The position numbers were made by a program, and so were the translations under genes. From the NCBI GenBank assembly GCA_025201765.1, contig MU623424.1, forward strand, positions 62,001 to 126,000: DNA of 64,000 bases, given 5' to 3'. Under the pieces are notes generated by a model, which had not been told where the DNA came from, did not search any database, and was given only the letters and a program-made list of their open reading frames with translations. Below are positions 1 through 11,754 of this stretch, one piece after another (within the stretch, counting starts at the first letter, position 1; every line of letters begins with the position of its first letter). This DNA comes from Daldinia sp. FL1419 (Eukaryota; Ascomycota; Sordariomycetes; Xylariales; Hypoxylaceae).

Positions 1-1
1 T

Positions 2-3000
2 GAACAGTTTGATATCATCCCAACCACTATGGAGCAACCTACTGTTAGCGAACCTACCATCACACAATCCGCCGAGGATCAATCTGCCACCGAGCAACCT
101 ATTAGTGAACAGCTAGTTACTGAGGAGCCAGTTATTGAGCAGCCTCTTTCCGAGGAATCTATTACCGAGGAGCCAGTTACCGAGAAGCCTGTTTCTGAGA
201 AATCCCTTTCTAAGCAATCTCTCCCTGAGCAACCTATTATCGAGAATCCTCCTACTGAGCAACCTATTGCCGAGGAGCCTGTTTCTGAGCAACATATTAC
301 TGAGAAACCAGTTCTCGAGAATCCTCTTACCGAACAATCTATTGCAGAGGAGCCTGTTTCTGAGCAATCTCTCCCCGAGCAACGTATTATCGAGAATCCT
401 CCTACTGAGCAATCTCTTGCCGAGAAACTTATTATTACCGAACAGCCTCCTTCCGACCAACCTATTACTGAGAAGCCTCTTACTGAGCAACCCCTTTTTG
501 AGAAACCAGTTTCTGAGCAGCCTGTTTCCGAGAAACCTATTACCGAGGAGCCTCTTTCCGAGCAAACTATTGCTGAGGAACCTATTACCGAACAATCTCT
601 TTCTGAGAAGTCTTTTACTGAGCAGTCCGTTGCTGAAAAGCTTTCTGCAGAACAGCCTATTATTGGACAACCTGAAGAGCTTACTACTGAACAGCCTATC
701 GTCGGACAAGCTGTTTTCGAACAGTCTACTATTAAGCAATCCCTTGCTGATCAGCCTCTTTATGAACAGCCTATTACCGAATATGCTACTGTTGAGAAAC
801 TCGTCCTCAAGCAGCCTCTTATTGAACAGACTGCTACTCAGCAGGCTGTCATTGAACCATCTATCACTGAACAGCCCACCGCTGAGCATTCTATTGTGGA
901 ACAACCCACTATCAAATCACCTACTATTAATGACTCTACCTTTGATGATCATACATCTAAAGAGTCCATTACGAACCCTAGTAATGACATACCACCTACC
1001 GGGTCTTACCATATCTATAATCCTCTTATCACACAACTCCTCAATAAGGAACCTCACCTTACCAAGCTCGCTACAGAGCATACATTGACCGAGGAAGCTG
1101 TTTCTCAACTACCAAGTACCGAGAATGCCTCAACCAGCAACCCCACTATATTTGAACAACCTCTAGCAGTGCAACAACCAGTCACGCACACCATTCTAAA
1201 CCAGTCTACCCTCGAGACCCCCATTCCCGAGCAACCAGCGGAGAATCTCACTACCATAAATCCTTCTCTCTTAGTGTCTTCCGCCCAGGAACCCTCTACC
1301 GAGCAATACGGAATTAAGCAGTCTAATGAGAGGACTGACAGAGAAGATTCTACCACTAAAAATGTCGCGTCTAACCAACAACTATTCGGCGCACCAACTC
1401 AATGCACCGAGGATCTTCAGAATACACAGTCCCCAGGTGATCAATATCAGTATCAGATAGAGGACAGTCAGCCCACAAACGAGCAGCCGGGCCCTTATGA
1501 GCCGAATGTCAATCTCACATACCAAGATTTGGGCTACGAAGACCCGAACTTGGATAATTTCAATTGGCAAGGGACGAACTTCGAGAACATTAATTGGGAG
1601 GGGATCGACGTGGAGAACATCGATTGGGACAACCTAAATTTCGAGAATCCCGATTTTCAACCAAACCAGAATAACCCGGGTCCGGAGGAGTCAGGTCTAG
1701 AAAACTTCGATTTCAGACTAAGCTCAGAAAAATCAAGTTCGGAAGAATCAAGCTCAAGGATCTTCACTTTTGGATCGAGCTCAGGCGGATTAGGTCGAGA
1801 AGGATCAAGTTTGGAGAATTTTAATTTTAACCCAAGCCTTAGTAACACAACCCAGAGCAACACAAGCCCAAGCAACCCGACCTTGAACTCAAGCCAGGAA
1901 CAATCAAGCCTAGAGAACCTCGATCTGAAAAAGCTAGGCCTGGAGAACTTCAACTGGGAAGGGTTGGACATGCAAAATATTGATTGGGACAATATAAATT
2001 TCGAGAACGTCGGTTCTGCACCAGGCCCAAGTAACGCGGGCCCGAGTAACTCGAGCCTGGAAGAATCAAACCCGCATATTTTCACTTTTGGACTAGGCTC
2101 GAGTAACTCAGGGCAGAGAGAATCAAACCCGAATATTTTCACATTCGGACTAGGCTCGAGTAATTCAGGACAGAGAGAATCAAATCCGAGTATTTTCACA
2201 TTCGGACTAAGCTCAAACAACTCAGGGCAGAATGGATCAAGTCTGGAGAATTTCGATTTTAGGCTGAGCTCAGAAAATGTTGGCCCAGGATCTTCTGGGA
2301 ACGCTCTCAATGCGGGTGAAAGTGTCGAGAATGACTCCCTTGTCAACGGTTGGCAACTCGCGCAGGGCCAATATAACCCCACACCCAACATCAATACGGA
2401 AGAGGAGGATTATGAGTCCACTTTCAATTTTATTAATGAACAGATGGTTCATCAACAAGCCACCCAGGCATCCCCTTCCCCCGCCCAACCCACGGCTGAG
2501 TTCACCTTCAATAGTGACCAGTCCATGGAAGTTCAGCAGGCTTTTAATTCGGACAACATACAGTCAGCAGCCATGACCTCCAATGGAAATGACCACATGA
2601 TGGGAGTGATGCAGAATGGCTCTATCGTCAGCTCCAATAGCGGACATACTATACGAAGCCCTTGGTTTCACACTACCCAACTACCCCAACCCCAATACCA
2701 CACTCCCACACCTTACCCGAACCAACCGCCCGCCACCGCCGGACAGTTTAACCTCTCCCAGTTTCACTCCGAAAATACTCAGTCCGAACCTCCTACTACC
2801 GCACACCCCTCATTCAATGAAGGGGACCCGAATCACCCCTCCAGCAGCATTCAGGACAATGTACACTCTAACAACGTTGAGAAAAAGAGTGGTTCCGATG
2901 TCGATATGGACGGAGATGATTTGACGACTTTCGTAGCTTAGGAGACAGAAGCCCCTAATCATATTCCGAGAGATACACCCGATGAACACCATGAACCCAT

Positions 3001-3886
3001 GGAAGAAGATAAACCGGAGGAGGAGGAGGATGAATCAATGATAGATGATAGAGCTGAGGAAGACGTACCGAAAGAAGACGAGAATGAAGATATGGAAGAT
3101 GCTCCAGCTGCAGAAACCCAGTCTGTGCACGCCTATCCCACTCCCAGCGCCGTTCCTGCCCTAAATCCCGATATACCTAGCACCAACACCAATCTGTCCG
3201 CATCATCCCCTCTGGAAGGCTCCAGTCACAATCTCCATGAAGGAGGTGCGGCCGACGCGATGGTAACCGAGATGGAGGAATCAGTATCCAAGGTGGTGCT
3301 GGCAGAGCCTGGGTCTACCACGGACCACGATATGGAAGGTCCCGCCGACCCTCAATCCCCTAACTCGCACGCTGGAAAGTATACCAGTGCACCAGCGTTG
3401 TCGAACATTCCTAAGTCTTTTCTACTCCAGTCGAAGCCACGAGAGGCGCCGAAGCTAGATTTGAGTGTCCTACAAAAGACACTCCAAAGTGCCGCCGAAG
3501 AACGCTCAAGGGCAAACGACATGGGGCGAGGGGGAAAGCAAAAGGCCATCGACCAGGCCATCGTGAAAGGGGCCCTCCTCCCTGATACCTACTACACAGT
3601 GGACGATGATGGCCTCGCCCACAAAGATGCGGGTGGGGACCCGTTTACAGAGTGGGACGATGAGCGTCTGAGGACGATGATGGAGAGGCTAGACGCGGCA
3701 AGCAATCAGTGCCGAGAGGAGCAGGACGAGAAGAACCTCCAGATCGCGGAGGCAGAGAAGAAATTAAAGGAAGAGCGACAGAAAAAGAAGAATGACGCGG
3801 ACTTCCAGGCACTAATGAAAAGGAGAAAGCAACCCGCCAACCCGTTTCTCCCGAAGAAACCGAAGAAGCCAGCGGATAAGAAATAA
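2..3886 (+). CDS. Low-complexity repeat protein, 5' partial, with one in-frame TAG
   Basis: I do not recognise this protein. The frame is open back to base 2, so the first in-window ATG (29) need not be the true start. Roughly residues 15-300 are a five-residue tandem repeat of the type E-[QEK]-[PS]-[ILV]-x. Next come W/N-rich ten-residue repeats (FENINWEG, VENIDWDN) at nt 1545-1660 and again at 1930-2005, then three 19-residue copies containing IFTFGLGSSNSG (nt 2070-2225). FG dipeptides resemble FG-nucleoporin repeats, but they are too few to be diagnostic. A TAG at 2939-2941 interrupts the frame; the same frame stays open to 3886. The downstream part (ATG 2999) is acidic, then has a conserved-looking segment and ends in a charged coiled coil with a Lys-rich tail (KKPKKPADKK), suggesting a nuclear protein. 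Either an 81-nt phase-0 intron (2861-2941) removes the stop, or there are two products. Confidence 0.6.
74..905 (+). repeat. 15-bp coding minisatellite
   Basis: Degenerate 15-nt units, such as GAGCAACCTATTACC and relatives, run head to tail for about 830 bp and encode the E-[QEK]-[PS]-[ILV]-x pentapeptide. Because the period is a multiple of three and the units lack stops in several frames, long open frames also appear in another plus frame (135-1088) and on the minus strand (113-904). These are by-products of the repeat. Confidence 0.9.
2861..2941 (+). other. Candidate 81-nt intron or readthrough region ending at in-frame TAG
   Basis: GTACAC at 2861 could serve as donor, TTGAC near 2921 as branch site, and GCTTAG ending at 2941 as acceptor. 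The 81-nt segment is phase 0 and a multiple of three, so splicing would fuse the 970-codon and the following frame without a shift. The donor is weak, and the segment itself reads as plausible acidic coding sequence, so a real stop or a nonsense allele remains possible. Confidence 0.35.
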
Positions 3887-5391
3887 GCTACTCTCAGAAC
3901 CTTGGTAATGTGCAGTTGTACTTGGAGCCAATAACCGACCCAACGGCTTTGCAGTAGTAAGTATTCCACTTCCTTCGGGTTAGCATCATCCCCTTTGCAC
4001 CCCACGGCCATCCTTCACCGGATCGGCGCGGGCCTTGCCTCGCAAGCAGGCCAATGTTTATTATGCATTTTATGGGGTGCATGCCAATTTCAAATTGGCC
4101 TTGATGCAGGGAGATATGCTATCTGGAGGGTGGGATCTTCGCTCAAAGCTTTGGGCTTGGGGTTTGGGTCTCTGTACTACCTGTCATTATCAGGGGACTG
4201 GAGAATAGTTTAGCTTCGTAACGTCTGGGTTCTTCTTTCTTCGGGACGTAAAACGGGAAGATGGGTTGTCCTATCTGATTTGCTAGTGCCTAGGTTAAGT
4301 TCGCCGTCTTCACCTGTTAACCTCTCCTTTTTTTTCTTCTCTCCTTCTCGTCTCTTTCTCGGCACTGATTGTTTCGCCGCATCTGCCATACCATCCCCAT
4401 ATTTCTACAAAACACGCATGGTAAGTGCTCAGAATACTAAACTCGGGATAGAACGTGTCTAACTGGTAATTGCAGGTGTCTTATTTCCAGGGAGGGCAGG
4501 TATTTACCTTGCAGAATTGATGGCAGAACCGAGAGGGATATCTCTCTAGCAAAGTTCTAATACATGTATGAGTAGCTGTATAAGAGGTGGTATAATAGCT
4601 TTACAAAAGCTAGCAGTTGGTAGACAGATACCTAATAATGGCAATTAAGATTGATTACAGCCAAGTCAGCTACGTGAAGAGTCGTAAAAGACTATCATTT
4701 TAACTCTTCCGTGCTCTCTATGCAATATGCCTAGTGTTGCTGATCCTGTTTCGTGTATAATACTAACATGCATTTTAGCTGAAGCTCAGCCTACATAGAA
4801 AAATCGCTCTCGAGTGTCCATATTAATATGACATGACGACGAAGTTCTAATATTGCCTCTTATAGAGACATTTCTGCTTCATGTAAGATTGCCTCCTGTC
4901 CCAGCTTATAAACTTTGCATCCCCCTTCTTTTCCCGTTTTCGCCATTACTCATGTTTCATTAATATACTCATTACCACGTAATCGTGCACCGAGTGGACA
5001 ATCATGCAAGTATCCAAGTAGGTTTATGACTTGGGATGGTTACTTATGCGAAGCTATGGATTGTTTGGAATACTTTCGTTTATGAGAATAACGTACATAG
5101 CAAGTATTAACTGGTCCCATGTAGCCAAAACCCTGTACGCAATATAAAACCGCATGAGACATCGTGATATCATCATATTGTCACTTTAATAGAGTCTAAA
5201 GCAAGGGGTAATTCCAGAAGCTAGCTAATATCGAGACCAACCAATACGCCGCCGTCTAGCATCTCGTAATGTCTGTTAGGGAAGCAAAGAGGTAAAGAGC
5301 TGACACCCCCCAAGAATTCATCCCTTGGCCTTTTACTATACCCAGGTATTAATCTGGCCATCCAACCCAACTACCAAACTCCTTCGATCCT
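3887..5391. other. Intergenic, 1.5 kb, convergent 3' ends
   Basis: This lies between two convergent genes and should hold their 3' untranslated regions. A pyrimidine tract is present at about 4320-4360. I see no supportable gene, RNA or repeat. Confidence 0.5.
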
Positions 5392-6201
5392 CTACCATCC
5401 CTGGCCGTGATGCCCATGATGCCCGTGATGGCTATGATGACTATGGTGCCCGTGGTGGTCGTGACCGTGATGTCCCTGGTGGCCACCATAATAAGACCCT
5501 CCTCCGTGATGCGACGACCCGTGATGCGCGTGGTGCCCCTGTCCGTACCCTTGCCCGTAGGCTTGATCCTGGCCCTGGTTCGAATGGCGCTTCTCGAGCT
5601 TGTTCTCGATGATGTTGGCGGCCACCGCGCCAACTGCACTACCCAGCATGGTGCCTAGCTTGCCCTTACCGAGCTTGTGGCCGAGAAAGCCCCCTGCTCC
5701 GCCGCCGAGGAGAGTCGCGCCTAGACCGCGCTCGCCGTCCTCGCCGGGTTGCGCCTGGTTGTAGTTGGGGTCGCGGTTGGGGTCATTCTGAGAGGCGGCG
5801 GCGGCGGCGGCGGCGTAGGGGTCCGTGGAGTGCGGGCGGGATCCGTCGTTTTGTGGATACGGAGGTGGGTGGTAGCCACCTGAGGCATCCGAGTGGGCGG
5901 AACCGGGACGCGAGTGGTGGGACTGGGAGTGGGGTGGATAGGATGGAGTCAAGTAACCCTGCTGGTGGGAGGGGGCTGGGGACTGGGCGTAGGTGGGCTG
6001 GGCGGGGTAAGGAGCTGAAGCTGAAGCTGAGTGATTTGCGTAGCTTGGTAGGGAGGGGTATGGGGAATGAGAGGGCGTCTGAGCGTATTGAGGTTGTGGG
6101 GGATAAGGTGACGATGCTGAGGAGCGTTGGTGGTGTTGCGATGGAGGATAACCACCACCACCACCACCTCCACTGTTACCGTAGTAATCTGCCGCCGACA
6201 T
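5392..6201 (-). CDS. Glycine-zipper protein with His-rich C-terminal tail
   Basis: A single-exon gene of 269 residues starting at the ATG at 6201. Residues 1-140 are Pro/Ser/Tyr/Gln-rich and disordered, ending in a run of eight alanines. At about 155-205 there is a Gly-zipper segment (GLGATLLGGGAGGFLG... GTMLGSAVGAVAANIIENKL), the pattern of the glycine-zipper 2TM family, which forms hydrophobic hairpins or oligomers in membranes. The last 50 residues contain 22 histidines in HHG/HHS units plus Tyr and Gly. Such a tail could bind Ni, Zn or Cu, but this is inferred from composition only. There is no signal peptide. Fungi carry several such proteins of unknown role, often annotated as glycine-zipper or stress-associated. 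Confidence in the gene is high; confidence in any function is low. Confidence 0.8.
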   Translation of the reverse strand: MSAADYYGNSGGGGGGGYPPSQHHQRSSASSPYPPQPQYAQTPSHSPYPSLPSYANHSASASAPYPAQPTYAQSPAPSHQQGYLTPSYPPHSQSHHSRPGSAHSDASGGYHPPPYPQNDGSRPHSTDPYAAAAAAASQNDPNRDPNYNQAQPGEDGERGLGATLLGGGAGGFLGHKLGKGKLGTMLGSAVGAVAANIIENKLEKRHSNQGQDQAYGQGYGQGHHAHHGSSHHGGGSYYGGHQGHHGHDHHGHHSHHSHHGHHGHHGQGW

Positions 6202-7943
6202 GGTTGACGATTGGACAGTTGACTAGTAGATATCTCTGTTTTCTAGGTGGTTTCTTTTTTTTTTTCTTTCTCTTTTTCTTTTTTTTGATAGGGTAGTGTA
6301 TACGTATAAGTGATGAGAGAAATGGGGAAGGAATAGAATAATAAAAAGAGAAAAAGGTAATCAAGGATAAAGCTGAGAATGGAATGAAATAAATGAAATA
6401 AAGAAAAAAAAAAAAAAAAAAAGACTTACTTAAGCTGATAAATATGCTGCTTGCTTATCTATATACACGCATTACTCAATTACTTAATTACTTGATTGTA
6501 CTAAGTTGATTAATTAGATTGAGGCTGGTTTGGAATTTGTATACACGCGGTATTCTAGACAAAAGTATATACGGTTGGTAGATATGTACCTGGGTAAGTG
6601 GGCAAGTATTCGATACTAAAATGCGTGATGCACGTTTGTAATGCACCCATCCAAAAGACTGGAAACCGGTCACGAGTGAGTCGGGAGAAGAAGAAAGCCG
6701 AAGGAGGCGCAGTCGTTTTGCCTCGCAACCGATTACTGTATCGCATCATATGTATTGCACTTCTTAGGAAATTACTGTAGTACAGCTAAGGTTAGGGCGG
6801 TTTAGCGAACCACCGGCGCCGTGTTAGGCTCCAAGTAGCGACGTATTACAGTAGTGGAAAATCAGGAGGCTTGCGAAAAAAAGAAAAAGGCTTTGACAAA
6901 GTCACGTTCCGCGCTTTTGCTGCGGGCTGTGGCGGAGCAGAGGAGGTACATTGGTACTTAATATACGTTACCTACCTACGTATGTATAGTTATGGCTGGA
7001 TAAATAAATATCTGTCGAAATTATAGAGTATAATATAATATAAGGTACGTTTTAGCTTCGTTTGTAACCTACCTGTCAGCCTGTTCGAGGTTGCATGTAT
7101 CGAAGAGGTTGCACGTGCGAATCCAAACGAGGCTGATGAGAAGTATTAAATTCTTTTCCCCAAGGTTCAAGTGCCACATTCTTCGTCCCGCCCCCCTTTT
7201 ATAAGACATCTATATATACATCGATACATACATGCAGGCAGGCAAAAGCTGACAGCCGGGATGAACACGTGGGGGGGACGCGTGTTGGTAGTATCATCCA
7301 ATATTGTAAAACTTCATTATTTCGTTGATATTGAGGTTGCAAAAAAAAAAAACCCCCCAACCTCCGTCATAGAATGATCACTCCAGAACCTTTCATATAC
7401 GTATTACGCCCTCAGATTACCATTGTAGTCTACGGCCAAGTTAATCAGGGGTAAACACGACTAGTTCCTTGCATATATCTATGTATGTCATAGTCCCTGA
7501 ATAGATACGTTGACGTATACACTACCAGAGCTTCTTTTGATTCGGTGGTGAATGATTCGACATATGCCCTCAATCACTCCCCAGGATAACCCTACCTAGT
7601 ACTTAGACAAGACTGGTTACGCTTCCAACAAATCCGTCATCCACTCCCAACATATACATATCCGCCCCAAAAGAGATCTGCCCCCCACCTCCAGTTCATC
7701 ATGCTCATAAATCTCCCGTAAATGCAACCAGTTGCTCCCAGAGTCCCCAGTGTCATATCATGAAAAGCCCCAGTGGCTTGATGCATCATGGTCGTGAATG
7801 CGACATCGAAAAGAAAAATAAATTAAATCCTCTTTTTCGACGGTGTGGAAAAACATGTATATACGCGGGACAACTGACGTTAAAAAAAAAAAAAAAAATG
7901 ATAAACTTGGTCGCTAGGTACGCCGTATAAGAAAGAATATGTA
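6202..7943. other. Intergenic, 1.7 kb; promoter of the glycine-zipper gene
   Basis: The part next to 6201 is the promoter of the minus-strand glycine-zipper gene. It carries a T/C-rich tract (6253-6290) and an A-rich run (about 6403-6422), both common in fungal core promoters. The part near 7943 is the 3' flank of the Whi5-like gene, with short A runs (7333-7350, 7882-7898). No gene is seen. Confidence 0.5.
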
Positions 7944-9522
7944 TTAAACCCCGACCGCGGAGCCATTCACTCTTCTGCTCGGAGGAATATGAATCTCGCC
8001 CTCCGAATCCGAGCTATCGTCTGCGGCTACTCGATCGAGCATTCGTTCTATATCATCACCCCGTAGTGCTGTTCTCGGCCGGGACGGTCCGCTAAGGCCA
8101 GCAGGGATAGAAAGGGACGGCCGCGGAGCGGAGCCGTTTGTCCGGCGACGAGGCGTGCCTCTACTTCGCGGTGATACGTGCGGGTCGTCAATATCCATCC
8201 CACCGTAACCGCCCGGTGACTTTTCGAACCCTACGCGCTTGACTTGGGGCACGTGGTGATGCTGTGGCCTAGCCGTCGGTAAACTTTTGCGGCCCGGAGT
8301 TCCTGTCTCCACACCCATGCTTAGTCGCGAGGTGGGGAGGGCGGTTCGTCCGCCGTTGCGCGTTTGAGCCGGATGTAACGGCTGGACGGGTTGCGAGCCT
8401 TGTGATGAAGGCAGGGAAGAGGGGAATGCATGCTTAACGTTGGCAGAGTTTCCAGGACTGCTCATGAACATCAGCGTCTCTAACGCTTCTTGCTCTCGCA
8501 TATTTTGGTGGGGAGAAAAGAGAATAGGGTCGACGTTGGGTGTTCTGATATTCCCGTGGCCCGGCGTGGCCTGCAATGGACTTGGTTGAGCTGGAGTATG
8601 GGGAGAAACGTGATGCGGGTGCGATAGGTAAGCTGGCGTGAATCTCGCATTGGAGCTGCGACGGGGATGAATTTGGTGAGGCTGACGCGGTTGTATAGGA
8701 GCGGGAGGGGCCAACACGGGTACTTGGGCGTTAGGTGACGTCGAAGCGGATAATTTCGCATTGGCTTCCCTCCATAAAGGTTCATACGGGCGACCTTGGG
8801 ATATATGTTGCGTTGTGGGGCTGGTAATCATGCTCGAAGCCCTCTGTCTCATAGGCGCAGCCGTGACTCGGGGGCTTGCAGACGCCCCATGTCTACCATG
8901 CAATGTAGATGTGCTAGACGTGGGAGAGGCAACTTGGGATGCGAGCGATTCGACCTCGTCAATGGAACGCCCTTGCCATCCATTATTAACCTTGACCATA
9001 GCGTAAGATAATTTAGTCCTCAGTTCAGCAGACAGCTACGAGGAGTTAGCAAAGACCGTGGCAGTACGTTGTTAGATGTTGGTAGATTACCTCTCCGATG
9101 CGACTAGAGGTAGAAGCTATGCTCACGGTACTAGTATTTCTAGAATGACCGGGACGCACCGGCGATACGCTTGAGCTATTCCTAGCATGCTTGACGACAC
9201 CATCGGCCATTCGTTTTCTAGATTGACCGCCGGCCGTCGGCGCTCCGTCCCCCTCGCACATTCTTTGCTGTGCTGCGGCGAGCTGGGAAAGCTGTAGGAG
9301 CTGAGATTCTTGGCTCGAACCATGGCTATTTCCTATTCCATTACTTCCCTCGCTGTCGCTTTCGGGTGGAGTAAAGATGCGGTCCGTGTCATTGGATGCG
9401 GTGGTATCTTGAGAATCGTTGCTCGAATAAGTGAGCGGTTGACTTTGGGAACTTGGGATATTTTGAGTTTGTGACGAGTGACCGGGGCCCATCAAGGGAC
9501 CCGAAGCGCTGGGTTGCGACAT
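7944..9522 (-). CDS. Whi5/Nrm1-family G1/S transcriptional repressor
   Basis: Two exons, 9522-9091 and 9035-7944, are separated by a 55-nt intron (donor GTAATC, branch GCTAAC, acceptor TCGTAG, phase 0), giving 507 residues. The diagnostic segment starts right after the junction: ELRTKLSYAMVKVNNGWQ (about residues 148-165), the conserved core of the fungal Whi5/Nrm1/Srl3 family. A second family-like block, ETLMFMSSPGNS, lies near residues 326-338. The rest is disordered and rich in Ser/Thr-Pro sites, as expected for a CDK-regulated protein. Known members bind SBF/MBF and repress G1/S genes (Whi5), or close the wave of MBF transcription as cells leave G1 (Nrm1). Which paralogue this represents cannot be told from sequence alone. 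The minus-strand ATG at 9522 is the first in frame. Confidence 0.8.
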
Positions 9523-11754
9523 GATTCAGCGTAAAGGTTAGCCTCGGTAGTTAGCCTAGGTAGTTAGATATGAAGGTTAGAGAAGGTAGGAAGTGCCGCG
9601 GCCAAAGGCACGAAGTGATCGCGTCTTTTTAAGAGACGGGGATAGTAATTTCGACCGATTAGAAGCTACCAATCGCACTTTGCATGGAAAGGTACGCCTT
9701 CAAACTTGGACGATATAGAAGTTAAAAGGTTGTTGAGAGCAAAGCGATACGAATTTCTTCGTAGGCGCTGAAGTCGTTTAACGAGGTGTACGCGTTGCGT
9801 CGCCGTCAGAGTCGCGGTGTTGAGGGAACATAGACCAAGGATTCAAGATTTGACAACGCTTGAATTGGAATAGTCGCGTCGAGCCAATGCAACGACTTTA
9901 GCAACTAGGATTCGAAGGAACGGTAGTTACGATACCGAGACATAGGTAATATGATATGTACGTATAGGTAGATGGGTAGATAGGTAGATAGATATAAGGT
10001 GAGTTATAGGATATAGGATATAGGATATAGGATAGTAAGTATAGAGAGACGTAGCAAGGAAGCAGGGGAAGCAAGGGTTCCAGAGATGGAGAATTCGAGG
10101 ATGTGACGATGTGACGAAGCGATATACAGTGTGACCGCACAACAAGGAATCGACAGCAAAAAAAGAAAAAAGAAAAAAAAAGAAGAAGCTCAAATTGAAA
10201 TCCAAGTATAAAAGGTTCAAGACGCGACGCGAGTTGAAGACAAAGAAAGCATCAATTTTTTTTAATCAGTCGAACTGATCAACTCTCTCTCTTCCAATAA
10301 ATAATGTTTATATCGAAGGATGTTAGAAGAGCGCTGACGTTGTCGTCGTAGTTGTCGTTAGTAAGTTGACGTTGAAGTTGAAACTCTTGGACGTTGAATT
10401 TACTTGGATCCAAAGGAAATAATAGGAATAAGTCGATTCAAGGCGAAGTTACCAAAGATGTAGCGAATGGGTTCCAATATTAGGAGGGGAAGAAATGGAG
10501 AGGATTCATTGGTCGTTTATTACGCGGTCAAGTCGCGACCGTACCTAATTTTTCTTCGTTGGGGTTTCCTAGGTACCTATGTACACCTTAAGTGCGCCTG
10601 GATCTACATCGACGCACGGTTTAACCGCACTTTCAGGGCTTTCGTCGGGGGATCATGTGCGCTAAGGCATCTTACCTTGGTACATTTACGCTTGACCCCA
10701 GCGCTTCGTACTTCACTAAAGCAAGTAGCAGCCACTAGGATGATGATTTGTACCTTGTAGGTAGATCTTTTTTGGATAGATGTACTCGATCGTGTGCTTT
10801 ACATCCACTTGGATGTACCTCATTGCTACACATATACCTCAATAGAATACAATACAATACGTATACACATGTCCATAGGTACACGTCGTCTCTGCAGTAA
10901 TTCTATGGAGCCAACTTGATTTGGTTTTTTTTTTTTTTTTTTTTTTTTTTGGTTCTTTGGAATCATAGGTTATTATCATTTACAATTTATAGGGATGGTT
11001 CAAGTGTTGAATATGTGTAAGAAATAATTCTGGTGCCTTGGAGATTTCCATAGGTACCTAATATTCGACCTAACCGCTGAATGGAAGTGGGATAAGATTA
11101 ACCTTGACCCTTGTGGAACAACTGCTGTAGGAAAGCGGGAACTGAAGCAGAAAAAAAAAAAAAGAAAGTCAAAATCAAAAATGGCGCGCTTCCACTTTAC
11201 CCTAAGGTTTACCGACTCCTAGCTCGTTCTAGCATGGCACGGATTGCACAAAGCACATTGAGCCAATTTAACACGAAATCACGTGGAACTATACCGCGAA
11301 CGCTATCCCACACCCCTCTTTTTAAATTCGACCCTCACTCAAGGTTTGTCATAGCCGTAGGTACATTTCCTATATGACGCAGGTACCTAGGTACTTACCT
11401 CATAAATCATTAATTGAAACATATTGCTCAAATAACGCTCACTTTACCTTCAATTCTACTAATAAACAACAAAATGAATATAATAACATCTACCTACCTA
11501 CCTACCTTTAGAATCCTAAGATAACTGGGTACCTACATACTATCATGAATAATCAATAGGTTTAACGAGAGAGAGAAAGAGAGAGCCGTGGTGAAATACT
11601 AATAACAATGCTTCGTATTAATCATAAAAGGAAACTTTGGATATAACAACATTATATTATGCCTCACGAGTCGCTAAATAACATCACAACATTCATCATA
11701 GCCTCCTTGGGAATATATTGGTTACAAATAACTACCTAATAAAGAAAACACTAT
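9523..11754. other. Intergenic, 2.2 kb; promoter of the Whi5-like gene
   Basis: An ACGCGT (MCB-type) box lies at 9790-9795, about 270 bp upstream of the start codon. A short ATAGGATAT tandem repeat spans about 10005-10035, a run of 26 T occupies 10925-10950, and TACCTA repeats lie at about 11490-11506. The 3' end flanks the annexin gene. Several ORFs of 70-100 codons here look like chance frames. Confidence 0.5.
10925..10950. repeat. Poly-T tract (26 nt)
   Basis: An uninterrupted homopolymer run in intergenic DNA. Its length is prone to sequencing and replication slippage. Confidence 0.9.

Noticed and set aside
113..904. 263-codon minus-strand ORF in the repeat tract
   Set aside because: Its Leu/Arg/Asn repeats are the reverse complement of the 15-bp minisatellite; the plus frame is open much longer and continues into non-repeat coding sequence.
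135..1088. 317-codon ORF in another plus frame
   Set aside because: This is a frame-shifted reading of the same 15-bp repeat, rich in Leu/Ser/Asn, ending soon after the repeat does.
5853..6296. 147-codon plus-strand ORF ending in a Phe run
   Set aside because: Antisense to the glycine-zipper gene; the Phe run is the promoter T tract.
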